Of a stretch of 64,000 bases of DNA, positions 23,218 to 35,500 are shown one piece after another. Source of the DNA: Cliona cf. orientalis (Eukaryota; Porifera; Demospongiae; Clionaida; Clionaidae). The notes beneath the pieces were generated by a model. It saw only the letters and a list, made by a program, of their open reading frames with translations, was not told the DNA's origin and ran no database searches. The position numbers were made by a program, and so were the translations under genes. Each line of letters starts with the position of its first letter. Position 1 is the first letter of the stretch. Where the stretch lies: NCBI GenBank assembly GCA_963930775.1, contig OZ005689.1:13268923-13332922 (forward strand), read 5' to 3'.

Positions 23218-26200
23218 ATGGTTGTACGAATCTGGCTACTCCTTGTTGGAGTGACTCTTCTCCCGAGTGCTGTACACTTGTGTAAGTGCTATTATAATAT
23301 TATGACTACTATATACTTGGTCCTTGTATGCCTATAGATATCCCCTGGCCCTTTCAAGTTTTATATTAACAGCAAGGCACTATATTATTATGCCGCATAC
23401 ACATACGTACATGGCTATATCTAGTAGCACATAAGTTGAAGATATAACAGTCTGATATCAGTTTAAAATCTGGAACTTTAAATTAGTAGCTATACTTGTC
23501 TCGATCTCTGATTGGTACATTAGCTAATAATTGTTCATAATAATATTAATATTATATGCTATGCTCTAAGTGGTTGCTGTAGGGATAGTATCTGCCATAA
23601 TTTTATGCATCTGACCCTCCATATTAATATTGTCTCCTTCCCTCTCTCTTGCTCTTTTTCTCCTTCTTTCTTACTATCTCACTCTCTCTTCTAGCTGATG
23701 TAGCACCAATCATTATTGATCCTCCTGTGAGCCAAGCATTCTTACTTCATGATACTGTAAACCTTAAATGTCTTGCTGTCGGAAAGCCTGCACCAACTTA
23801 TCAGTGGTTCTTCAATAATGCCGAGATTGAGGGAGAAAATCTGCCAAAGTTGGTCATTCATTTCATTAGACCAGAACACAGGGGAGTCTATCACTGTATT
23901 GCAACCAATACAGCTGGATCAGATAAGTCAGAAAAAGTTCAAGTTACTATTAAAGGTATAGCATATCACTTAGTATCATTATCATTGTCTATGATCTAAT
24001 TACATGTATTAATATCTATAAAATTGATCAGATGTACGGCAGTACACAATGACATTTGAAGTCCTGGAGTCATATGCCGATATTTTTGGGGTGAGGATGA
24101 TACCAAGGGTTCATAATAGTACTTCATACATTGTTACCAATTATTATCATTTTAGTTTCTTATATAGTCTGCCTTTAGCACCCGCATGGGACAACGGAAT
24201 CACAAGAGTCGATGCAGAACTCAGAGCGTATGTTAAATATGTAATTATTATGCATTCAAGCATTAATTAATTTTTTAATAATATTATTAGTGAGTCCATC
24301 CTTGTCACTCTGAACACTGATGGCGGAGAATTTCCTACGGAGGGACTGACTACCAGTGTGCAGGCATCTGCCAATGGAGTGGCTCAGGGCTTTGGCATTA
24401 TTATTACTGGCGTTCAAAGATTCGGTTGGTAATTTACCATAATCTAGCTAAACTAAGTCTAAGAGCTGAGCATAATCGGTACAAGTTCCACAGTGTAACT
24501 CTGCCAATGCTTAAACTCTGCTATATTATTGTAGACGGTTGTCCATCAGAAGAGATAGATGGCCTTACGTGGCCTGAGTCAGATATAGATCTCCTTGGGC
24601 CGACCATTCGTGTCTCCTGCACCTGTGGTAGTCTGGATACCACCATGCTCAAACTCCAGGCAATCAGAAACTGCACAGGTAGCTACACAGATGGAGCTGA
24701 GTGGATGGGTCCTGGTAACTCAACGGCCTGCCAATTTTCTAATGTTGCTATGAATTTATGTTCACTGTATGATGTAAGTTGTTTATTCATAATAATTCTT
24801 ACCATAGGGGCATTATTATTATTATTATTATTGTGATAGGTTAAGCCTGAAGATGCTGTACATTATTATCTTAATCTAACTGAGGATGAGATTGATCCAA
24901 CCGTTGCTGCTCTTTCTATCATCATTCTCTCCCAGAATATAACAGCTACTACAATGTCGTCTGAAAAGGTGATATTGATATTAAATTTTGTAGTTACAAA
25001 GAAAATTAAAATGAATTGCATAGTAGAAATTCATTTGTTTAATGGCTTAGCTATATAGACCACATTAATAATGTACAGCCTTGGGATTTTTTTCTTATCT
25101 CTTTCTTGCAAAGGATTTTTTAATTACCAAAACAAAATATAATAATTAACCTTGAAGAAATTAAGATAATAATAATTATAATCAAAACCCAAATTCATCA
25201 CACATAACATAAAAATTAATGGTAACCCTCACTGTGGATATATATTATGTGGTGGTCATCATGATAATTATTATACATACTGAGGTTTAAAAAACACAAC
25301 AACAGCTAATTTAAACTGTAGGTGGTACAGATTAGTATTTGCAATGAGTATCACGACATACATAGTCACAGGATACATCTTTTAAAGCACTTAGCATGCA
25401 TGAATGATTTCCCATCATGCAAACTATTGTTTAAGGAATGAAATTATTGTGATGAATGCACAATGCTGCTTGTGTATGTACCGAGAGTGTTTCATTATAG
25501 AGATGATTATCTATAAATACAGATGTTAGGAGCTGTTAATGTAATCAGTACAATGCAGAGGCTTAATCATTCGCTACTAGAACATATTCAGGATCTTCTT
25601 CGCGATGATACCAGTATGACAGACCAGTGAGTATTTGTACTAGTATAGCTATTATAGTATTATTCATAACATTGATATTCTTTCAAGAGTATTGACCATC
25701 GTTGATGCTGTGACAAATGATCTACTGACTGAGTGTGATAGGATGATGTCAATGTCATTGACTGTCATGGCAGATGACCATGGGCTTGCTATCACTGTCA
25801 TGACAGAGAATGCTAGCAATTTTCAGGGATTATCATTTGATGTTGATACCAACAATGATGGATCTATCAATGGAATAAACACTTCACCCTTTGCATCTAA
25901 TTCTTTCATCTATCTCTATTCCAGAAACACTGTTTATGGATCTTGAAATTAATCCACCCACTAATATTAAGGCAGCTGTTACTGTGTTCGAGAATGGTAA
26001 TCTATTCCCGGATCCAGAGCCTCGTTCATCGGATGGAACATCAACTATTGCATCACACATAGTCTCTGTTGATGTACCGGGAGTAGACGTGTATGGCCTT
26101 TCTGAACCTGTCACAATTACATATGAAATACAGGAATCAGAACTAGATGTAACTCAGAAATAATATCATTTTATAATGCACTTCACTTCAATTTTATACA

Positions 26201-29200
26201 GTTATTTAGGTCTGCAGGGCTGCTTCCGACTTGTACTTTTTATGAAAAAGAAATTAGTCCATATAATAATGTGTACTCCACTAGTGGCTGCAACCTCATA
26301 GAAATTGTGAACAGTACTGTTAGGTGTGAGTGCTCTCATCTAACCACCTTTGCTATACTGATGGTATGTTCATTTAGAAGTCATAAGCACGAGGCATTAT
26401 CAGATATTGATTTATTGTTTAGGAAGCGAGTCGTCATGAACAGCTTTCTGATCATGAAAAAGCTCACAGTACTTTTGTTCTTGAGATCATCACATACGGT
26501 TGTCTCGCAGTTTCCATCAGTGGACTACTTCTCACAATATTCACTTACCTTCTCATTACGTATGCAGTAATTTAAGCAGATTACACTTTATACAGTAAAG
26601 CTCTACCATGACGATATTTTGGTATGCGGGTCCTTGGACTTATATTTGCTCCCCTTCTCTTGAAATTAAATTTTGGCAATAATAATAATTATAGCTATTC
26701 ACTAATACCGTATAGCGGGAAATTTTGCGAGGGAGAAAACTTTCGCGAATCGGTAAGAAAGGAGCATTTCGCGGAATGTTAAGACTGGTCACATAATGGA
26801 TGTGGCATGCCTAGAATTTCGTGGAGAAAACTTTCGCGGATGGCTGAAAAATCGCGAAATTCGTGAAAGTTTTCTCCCTCGAAAATTTCCCCGCTATACG
26901 GTAATTCATCAATTGAGCATAAAATTTCTGAAAAAGTAAAGATAGCACATAATGATGATTCTAATGCTATTTTATTAGGAAACTGCGCACTTCTGATCTT
27001 GGTCAGATGCTCCTGAACCTTTGCTTTGCCCTGCTTGGTCTCTATGTTGCCTTCCTCATTTCCACATCTGCCGATAGCCTTGCAAAAACTAAACCAGGGA
27101 GAAAAGTCTGTGGACTCTTCTCTGCTCTTCTTCACTACTTCATGCTGGCCTATTTCTTTTGGACAGCTGCTGAGTCCCTCTTTCTCTTCGTCAAACTATT
27201 CAAGATTCATCATGGTAGAATGACTACCTATATCTATGTGGCCATGGCCATCTGTTGGAGTAAGTTCAGTCAGTTATCACCAGTATTAATTTTAGAATTC
27301 ATGTGATACAATAAATAAGGCAATGCCGCTTGCATTCATCCTAATTATTAATAGCTGACATCAAGGGCTTATAGACCCCAAAGGGGGAGAGGGCATGTAA
27401 CTGGCACCTGGCAAAATTCAAATCCATAGGCTAAAAAATTAGTGAAATCCACATTACCAGTCCATAGCACTAATGCAGTCCAGACAGCAGCTGTTACTAT
27501 AATTAGTTACAAACCACTGTCTGATTTGAATTTTGCTAGGTACACTATCATGTATGGCAGTTACATGCCCTCTCCCCCTTTAGGGTCTATAAACCCTTGC
27601 TGACATCCAATACTACAAAAAACCCTTCATTTGTGGTGACCAAACAGAATTATTAGAATATACAGAGTGTGATTGAGTATTACGGTATTGTGAAACATGG
27701 TCCACTATGAATTATCTGCACATTCCAAATTCAATTTTCCTAGAATCCCTGCTAAGGTCAGGATTTTAATTGAACGAGAGTCCCACCTGGTGCACTCTCT
27801 AACAAGCCTAAGAATTTGTACTGGTTTACACTTATATACACGGCAAGGTGCAAAGATCAATGCATGCACCTGCACATTCCATGTGGTGTGAGTAGAGTTA
27901 GCTAACGATATTTATTATGCAGGCATTCCCATGGTCATCGTTGCCATCTCTCTCGGTGGATATCAGTACTATACCAGTGATACTTTGTAAGTGCTTCCTT
28001 GATGGTATTATTATATTATGATCAGAAGCAAATTAGACTAACCCACAAAATTAATGTTACTTTAGCCCCCCAATTCTAGAAAATGGTATGACATTGTTAA
28101 AAATGTGTTTCATGAGTAATAGATGATTGATATTTTTGAAAATTTGGCAATTAATTTTGGTAGAGTACAATATTATAAATTTTTAGTCCATCAGATGATT
28201 CTTTGAGCTATTTAGACAATTCTTCGAATTCGGTTCGGAGTGAGCGCACTTTGATTCTGAGCCCTTGAATTATTATAATAATAATTATTGTGATGCTAAT
28301 ATTATTGCAATTTGATTAACAGTTTATTACTGCTTTTTAATGTACTGCAGCTGTCGTCCAACACAGTGGCCATTCTGGTTTGGATTTGTTGCATCATTTG
28401 CTCTAATTTATATCTTCAACTGGGTCATGTTTATCATCACCACAGCTACCCTCTGTATTTACTCGAGAAGGAATACCGTTAAGACTGCTAAAAACACCAA
28501 TGTTTACGTGATATCAATCATAGAGCGGCACCTTCTCGTTGCTGTTATTCTCTCTCTTCTGTTTGGCCTCGGTTGGGCCTTTGGACTGATCGGGACGAGT
28601 AGCCAGCTGCCAGAAGAAGCTCACACTCCAGCTCAGTACATCTTCAGCATCTTCATGGGTATCCAGGGAGTTCTGATATAGAGTAGATCATCAAAATCCG
28701 GACGGTTTTTATAAAGCAACCCATAACTTTCGGACATAACAATGATTTTAAATGATAGAGTACTCAGTAGATAGAACTACCAGTCAGCTAACGAATGACG
28801 CAAACCGTATATCCCAATCTTTGTTGCAACGCGTGCAAATTGTGCTCAAAGATACAGTGTTACAAATTTACAAACCGGACCTCCGCTTCAAATCTCGGAC
28901 ATGCTTGCATATTCTATCTTGGTGATGATCAGAATCGGTCAACGCTGCTACAGGTACATGCACTAGCAGCTAACTCCGGTCCACCATTTCGATCGTGTTT
29001 AGCCACGCCCACCAGTGGGACTCCACCCAATCATTTTCGATGAATCGGACGCAAATAGAGGATGACTACTGGCTAGCTCCACTTGTAAGCTAAAGAAAGT
29101 TGTAGGAAGCATGGAATCATTTAGTATATGGCCTACCATGACTGTGATTCCGACCAAACTCATCTAAAACCGCATGTCCGGGATTCGACGATATCCGATG

Positions 29201-29350
29201 TTTGGTAAATTACTCTACCTACTGCATGCTGTTCGATCTCGTGAAGCCAGGAAGGAATGGAAAAAGTGGTGGTACACAGCAACTTGTCGAAGTAACACAC
29301 AATTTCATGACCAAAAGTTGACCGGCCTTTCATTTAATAAGACAAAATAG
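23218..29350 (+). CDS. Adhesion GPCR (Ig-HormR-GAIN-7TM), disrupted
   Basis: Thirteen exons: 23218-23281, 23695-23955, 24032-24227, 24291-24424, 24535-24773, 24840-24968, 25523-25626, 25688-26148, 26202-26363, 26423-26559, 26979-27259, 27923-27986 and 28351-28681. The order is signal peptide (MVVRIWLLLVGVTLLPSA), an Ig domain with its cysteine pair and GVYHC, a spacer, a HormR-like Cys-rich segment (GCPSEEIDGLTWPES to SLYD), a GAIN region, and a GPS (GCNLIEI, CECSHLTTFAILM) with the HL/T cleavage site intact. TM1-TM6 follow, then a TM7 that stops at GVLI. Exon 8 carries one extra base near 25890, so two frames must be joined to reach ISIPETLF. The in-frame TAG at 28679-28681 comes from a TA-flanked insertion. 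The missing tail resumes at 29216 (YLLHAVRSREARKEW) and ends at 29350. Ig plus HormR recalls the ADGRA group, but no leucine-rich repeats are seen. It may be a pseudogene or a polymorphic broken allele. Confidence 0.75.
26706..26903. mobile_element. MITE, taccgtatagcggg family, copy 1
   Basis: 198 bp with about 40-bp inverted ends (taccgtatagcgggaaattt and complement) and interior copies of gagaaaactttcgcg. It lies in intron 10 of the adhesion GPCR. TA target inferred from the ends. Confidence 0.85.
27362..27599. mobile_element. TIR MITE with 7-bp TSD in GPCR intron
   Basis: Inverted ends of about 45 bp (caagggcttatagacccc versus the complement of aaacccttg) enclose 238 bp. The flanking ctgacat is present on both sides (27355-27361 and 27600-27606), giving a 7-bp target duplication. 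Confidence 0.8.
28681..29215. mobile_element. 535-bp TA-flanked element inside GPCR TM7
   Basis: Imperfect inverted ends (gagtagatcatcaaaatccg and the complement of cggatgtttggtaaattactc-like sequence) are bracketed by TA at 28679-28680 and 29216-29217. Removing the element and one TA joins ...CTGATA to TACCTACTG in frame and continues TM7 into a normal cytoplasmic tail. No transposase is encoded. Confidence 0.75.
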
Positions 29351-30007
29351 ATGCAACCTATGCCAACCATAGTGGAGAATGTCCAATGGCATGCATGTGA
29401 TTGATCCCACTGAAAGCGGGAAATGAAGGATTGAAAGTTGACAACACTTAACATTGTATGGATAGGCTAAACGTTTTTGATATTAAAACCATGCAGGAAG
29501 GATAGAGGCATTAAATTTTATTATTACAGTTGTAATTAATTTTGATATAGAACTACTTTAAGAGAAGTCTAGACTAGAGCTAACAATCAACTCTAACTGG
29601 CATTAGAATTTTACTTTTCTATAATCTAATTGGTCAATAGGAGCCCTAGATATCTAAGTAGCTTGCATAGCTACTTATAGGTTTATTATTGATGATAAAT
29701 TTCTCACCTAAAGAAACTCATGAAAACATGGACTTTATTAATTTTGCTTATTATAGAAGCTGCAGAATAGGCCTGGGCCATAATATTCGTGAATAAGTTT
29801 TTGAATAATAGGCAGCTTCTTGAAGAAGTTGAATAATGGCCATGGGGTGTTCAACTGCTCAAGGAAGTAGTGTACATACACAAAATAGAAAACTTCTTGT
29901 CTTGTGATATGAGTCTGTGGTCAAATAGAGGAAGCACTTGAGCAAACAAATCAAACAGCCAATTGTCAATTATTTTTGGGAGTACTGTATACCTTAGCCT
30001 CAGAACA
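29351..30007. other. Intergenic, no gene seen
   Basis: AT-rich 3' flank of the adhesion GPCR gene. No coding or structured feature was noticed. Confidence 0.45.
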
Positions 30008-30213
30008 TACCGTATAGCGGGAAATTTTCGAGGGAGAAAACTTTCGCGGATCGGTAGGAGCATTTCGCGGAGAAAACTTTCGCGGAATGTTAAAACTGGT
30101 TGCATAATGGGCGTGACATGCCTAGAATTTCGTGGAGAAAACTTTCTCGGATGGCTAAACAATCGCAAAATTCGTGAAAGTTTTCTCCCTCGAAAATTTC
30201 CCGCTATACGGTA
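30008..30213. mobile_element. MITE, taccgtatagcggg family, copy 2
   Basis: 206 bp with inverted ends of about 40 bp, closely similar to copies at 26706 and 48196. Confidence 0.87.
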
Positions 30214-30642
30214 CCAGGAGCACATGAAGGGAAGGAGCGTACATCTAGAAATTATCGAAAAATAAAGTAAATTGTATCAATATCTCGTGATAGCCTTAAC
30301 AAATAAATCTAACTACACCTAGAGATAATTGTAGTGGGTGCTATACTATACCAAGAATAGCATAATGTGCCATGAATACTGTAACCACAAGTTATTGGTA
30401 AAATGTTCAAAAACTTCCATATATGGAAGTTTTCTAACTTGCCAACCACAACATATTGTGGTCATTTTTGCTACTCCCATTACTAGTCACGTCGTTTGGA
30501 TTATGGAATTTTAGTCAAGATGTTTCTACCTGCTGTGCATTAGCAGAAATGAGAATCTGCCAGTGTTACTTTATTTTTCGATATTACCACTGTATGTATG
30601 CAACTTATACGCTCCTTCTCTTCATGTGCTCCTGACGGTACA
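30211..30642. mobile_element. Foldback MITE abutting the previous MITE
   Basis: The ends (about 30213-30270 and 30560-30641) are inverted copies: aggagcacatgaagggaagg versus the complement of ccttctcttcatgtgctcct, and aaaaataaagtaa versus its complement. The terminal gta overlaps the preceding MITE's end. An inner ttccatatatggaa palindrome lies at about 30415. Confidence 0.7.
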
Positions 30643-30971
30643 ATAAAGAGAAAATTTGCATGTAGCACTCGTGGGCCAAAATGTATGTTATTCTGGTCAT
30701 ATTCATGTTTTATTTCCATTTTATCAGCTTTTTAAGGTAATTTTCTCTTGAATAATGGGGTAGATAAGTGAAGAATAATTATTTGAATAAAGGAATGCTT
30801 GGCCCAGGCCTACTGCACTGAGAAATATGTTTTAATGTCACTTTTACTCATAATAATAATTATTAATTCAACCTCGTCCAGTGTAAATTTTTAGTTACTT
30901 GGCCTATATAGGATCCATGGACCATGGTATTATGAGAGGTCCAAGGCATATAATTAATAATTAAAAGCTGT

Positions 30972-31657
30972 CTCAGTGCAGTTAAGGACTGTCTCACCGG
31001 TGTTCGTCAATGAAATATGCACATTTCCAGGAGCTAATACTAGTGCTTGTGTGACAATTGAGTACTGATTATGGTATTGAAATTGAAGCCCCACTCTAGT
31101 ACTTTTATAATATGAAACAGTAAACCACAAATATCTAATCAATTAAGCGGTATAACCGCGATTAACCACGCCCTCTGTAACACTATTTGTAGTTTTCCAA
31201 CATTGTTCCCGTCAGATTTTTGTTACCTTAACTAGACAAGGTTAAATCTAAGCTGCTTTTCTTGATTTTCACCGAGGGATATTCGTAAATAACATCGTGG
31301 TAAGAAAAAAATCGCAAAAAACGCCATTTCAGCTACCCTGACGGGACGATCTTTCGCACACGCCCACAAAGCGGAGCGAGCAGTCAACTTATCCCTCGGC
31401 AGATTGTCGATAAATATCTCAAAGTTTAGCTTTCCATCATTCAAACTGCGAAATAACCCCTGGAACAATGTTGGAACTCGCAGAACGAAAAAAATCGCTC
31501 GAATGCTGCAGCTATGCGGCTACACAGCCGTGGCTTGTACTATGCCACTATCGGGTGACGTCACGTCTAACCGCTAATTGGCCACAAATTTGCACGCTAA
31601 GTGGCCGTTAGTACGGCGCGCGCGATAAGCCTTGAGACAGTCCTTAAACGCACTGAG
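30972..31657. mobile_element. TIR element of about 686 bp
   Basis: Inverted ends of about 24 bp, ctcagtgcagttaaggactg and the complement of cagtccttaaacgcactgag. Interior includes ccacgcccnc-type motifs and ataaccgcgattaacc. No transposase is recognised. Confidence 0.65.
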
Positions 31658-32085
31658 GTATTACTATAGCAATTACCATGTGAATAGTGACATAATAATA
31701 TTATTATAATAAATATTATATAATAATATAATTATTATATACCCCCAAAGGAGGAAAGGGTCTGGTATACACAATTATACATTGCATGAATGGTTTACAG
31801 CAGCTCAGTGTGATTGTCATAGTGTGTTGTTAACTTTTGGCATGGTAACATACGTAATATCAAGAGCTCTCATGCACAGCATTAGTTGGTGAATCTGATT
31901 GTGAATGGTAACTTGGTGAGAATTCTGGTGTATCTATGAGAAGATAGTATTAATGTCCCTTCATAATGTTGTAAAAGCAGCAATAATTGTTGTATGATTG
32001 TATAATATACAAGTATTATAATAAATACTGTATATCATAATATAATATACCATCAATATTATTTTCAAGCAGACATAAATAAAAT
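31658..32085. other. Intergenic AT-rich spacer
   Basis: Simple ataat repeats near 31690-31740. Nothing else was seen. Confidence 0.4.
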
Positions 32086-32515
32086 TAATATGTGAGCGGA
32101 TTTGAGAAAAGGGCCCACTTCGCGCAAAACGCGAATTTTTGGCACTTTTCAAGCTGTCACCACGCAAAAACTATAAGAGCCTTAGGCTTCTGGCTCGGTT
32201 TGTAAGCAGATCAGGCCTTCTACTAAATATATCCAACGTTAGAGAGTCTGGCTAAGCTCCTGTCCAAAGCACTGAACGCTTGAAGTGAGGCATAAAACGG
32301 CCGATTTCGAACGCGATCGATACGCGCGGGCGCCACGCCCACACCGGATGTGGGCGGGGCGCGAAATTTACAGCGAGTGTTGACTAATGACTGAAGAATG
32401 TTTGCTCCAAGTCTGAAGCTCATAGCTACTATAGTTCAGAAGTTATGCGCGATTTAAAACGAAATTTCGGAAAATGCGCGAAGTGGGCCCTTTTCTCAAA
32501 TCCGCTCACATATTA
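32086..32515. mobile_element. MITE with 40-bp perfect TIRs
   Basis: The ends taatatgtgagcggatttga...cttcgcgc and their inverted copy (32476-32515) match essentially perfectly over 40 bp. The total length is 430 bp. It lies about 80 bp beyond the cathepsin stop codon, so it may fall in that gene's 3'UTR or flank. Confidence 0.87.
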
Positions 32516-32595
32516 TAAACTTGCAATGGAAAAATAACGATAATAGTAGTGTCATAATTACATGTAATGTCATAATAAATTCCATTAAACGTTTA

Positions 32596-35500
32596 CTACA
32601 ACTTTGCTGGAACTGCCCAATCACAGTCACTCTCAACTCCAAGGTTATTGGTTCCACGAACAATTCTAAAGACAAAATTTATTGCTATGAGTTATGAGGT
32701 GCACACCTATGATAATAATTTTGCCTTGTGACGTACCTGAACCATCCCATTTCTCCCCAGTAGGTCCCCCCTGTACAAAGACACATGCAAAAGACATAAT
32801 AAAAGAAAATTAAAATGAATGCACAGGAGTGCAGAACCCTCACTGCTACACGTATGCATGACTCATGCACAATATCATGTAGATCTATAGCATGTCTCAA
32901 TGTGTATGCCTGCTCAATATCAGGAGTATTGAACTAGCTACATGTACATGCCCTGCACCTGAATAGGGTTCTGGTACTCAGGTCTTCTTCAGAGTCAGTG
33001 CATGATATAGGCCTATATAGGGGGAAGGCACCTGGCTATATCACTATATTAATAAACTGAAAGCCTCTGCCGTGACTACTAACTGAATTATGCACTTGAG
33101 AGCCACTGCCTGTTTACACTGTCACTGCATTGCAATTGATGATTGACCAGCAAGGCATCATAGGTGCCAACTGTCCCGGAACGTCCGGGACAGTCCCGAA
33201 ATTGGAGGCCTTGTCCCGTGTCCCGCACGGAAGTTGCTTTTTGGCTTAAATGTCCCGGAATTTCTACCTGACTGAGCTGATTAACAATTACAGCTTACCA
33301 ATTGCACTTGTAAATGCCTGAGCAACCTTCAAAACTACTAGTAGCGATTTCGGACCTATCAAAATTGAGGGTGATAAGAAAAGTCCCTGTTTTACTTTGT
33401 TTATCGAACTGCGCTTTTTCTCACTTGCGTGGCCTAAAATGTGACTTGATCGAGCTTTCAAACGCATGTTGTCCGGGATCAATCCGTTGAGTAGTTTTGG
33501 AGATACACGGGGTTAAAATTTCTCAAACGTTTATGCCCATATATACTGCGTAGAAAAAATTACGTACGGATATTTTAGCGCTACACGTGGCACCGCACTT
33601 GTTTGGGTTCAGGCGACCTGTGAGTGTCGATTTCGACCACTCGAATTGGTTCTTAGGAAATCGGGGGTGCTGAGTTCGAATTTGCAGCTCTTTTTTCCTG
33701 AAAAGGCACTGAAACCTCGATACTGGCAGCCGTAGGTGAGTCTGAATCGTGGGAACGCATGTGTACTAAATAGATGAAATAAGTGGGCCATATTTTGAAC
33801 CTAAAATTCCAGTTTAGACCAATAATTATGTAGCGGAAACGTGCGTATCGGCTGTAATGGCCCTATAAACAATGAAATATTGCTGTAAGCCTGAGCTTAA
33901 CCCTTTAACTGGTGTAGGCGCCATATGGCGCCCGGAAAGGGTCGTTTGTTAAAAAAATCACAAAAAAAGACCAGAACGAGCTATGCTCTTTTTAAACGTA
34001 CCAGTAGATAGAGAAAAAGTTTCTCTACCTCGTGGTATTTTTTGCGAGGTCAAAAAGTGCACGTTGCTATATAGTACGAGCTATTGAAAATCGATCGAAA
34101 TTTTTCCGAGTTCTTTGTAACGATGGCTAGTCGCTTGAGCGTCTACGATGTGCTTGAGAGGCTAGATGACGATGATGATGGATTGTATTCAGGGGATGAG
34201 AGTGACTGTGAGGCAGAAGGGATCTCTGGGTACATGCCCGAGACCGATGACGGCCTCATGGCGGATATTGCCAGCGGAGAAGCGCTGGATGACGAGGAAG
34301 AAGAAGGCAGTATGGACGCTGATGATGCCTCTTCTTCAGCAATCACTACTGGTCCGGTTTCAGGTCAGTATTTGTAACTAATAGCTACTTCTAGATGTAT
34401 AGCTACCCTTAGCTCATAGTACATGAAGTGAATCAGAGTAACTGAAGTTTATAAAGTATCATAAACTGTCTCATTACTAGATGACAATGATGATGATGAT
34501 GATGGAGACTCTACGTCGTGTACTTCACCAGTACACTCAGATGCTGGCTCTGACAGTGGCAGGTCCAGAAGTGGTAGGAGCAGGGGTCATTCTGGTAGTG
34601 ACAGTGAGTCTGATTTGAGTGATACTGGTAGAGGTAGGAGTAGGATTCGAGGACGTGTGGAATAGGGCCAATGGTTTACTGCCAGAGGCGATACCACAAT
34701 AAAAAAAGCGAGTCCATGACTGCACCTCCTGGGTGGACATGGAAGCAGTCACATGGAAGCAGTCACCATAGTACATGTAGCAATGTGTGGAAAGGCACCA
34801 TATTGTGGTTATTGTTCAACTTTGATCCTTCTGTGCATCCCTGTGTTGTACCGTTCTGGTAAAAAGACTATTCCGCCATACTTCAAATGGCCATATCTCT
34901 GGCATCTTTTGAGTTACAACACTCAAAAAAATTTTTTCTTGTTCAGAAGGTGTGCTAGATTTAGAAAAAAAAATAAAAAAAATTTTTATACTAAGTTTTG
35001 TACCCATGATCCCTCACTTTCGAATAAATTAGCGTCGACGGCAGGGTTACGGGGTTGCCATGGCAACGAAAGTTTCACCATAATTTTCTCTGGCCTGTGT
35101 ACTTTCTAAAAATATATGGTTGCTAAGGACTTTATTAAAGTGTAGGCTCTCTATGATTTTTTGAAACTATTCTATTTTTTCCTCAAACATATTCACCAAT
35201 TAAAGGGAGATACATGAAGGCCCATTGTGTGGGACGGGTTATGACGTCATATCGATCACGTGATGTCTTACTGACGTGTATGTGTATAAATGTAGGGTGA
35301 AATGGCTAAATCATTACCTCTTCTTGGTGATAACTGTGCACAGGTGGGGATATCTGCTGAAGCTATTGTCTCTGGCCGTGAGCTACCAGTGCTTCCATGC
35401 TCCTTAATTACAAAAGGAATTGTCTATGAGCTGAACACTTTTAGAAGTAAGTGTGATTACTCGTGGGATAACTTTTACGAGTGGTTAATGAGGATATGCA

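Noticed and set aside
24091-24178. An 88-bp intron in the adhesion GPCR third exon
   Set aside because: GT and AG are present, but removal breaks the reading phase, while reading through keeps a continuous frame.
31232-32423. Minus-strand open frames of 60-80 codons downstream of the cathepsin gene
   Set aside because: They lie inside TIR elements and show no recognisable domain.
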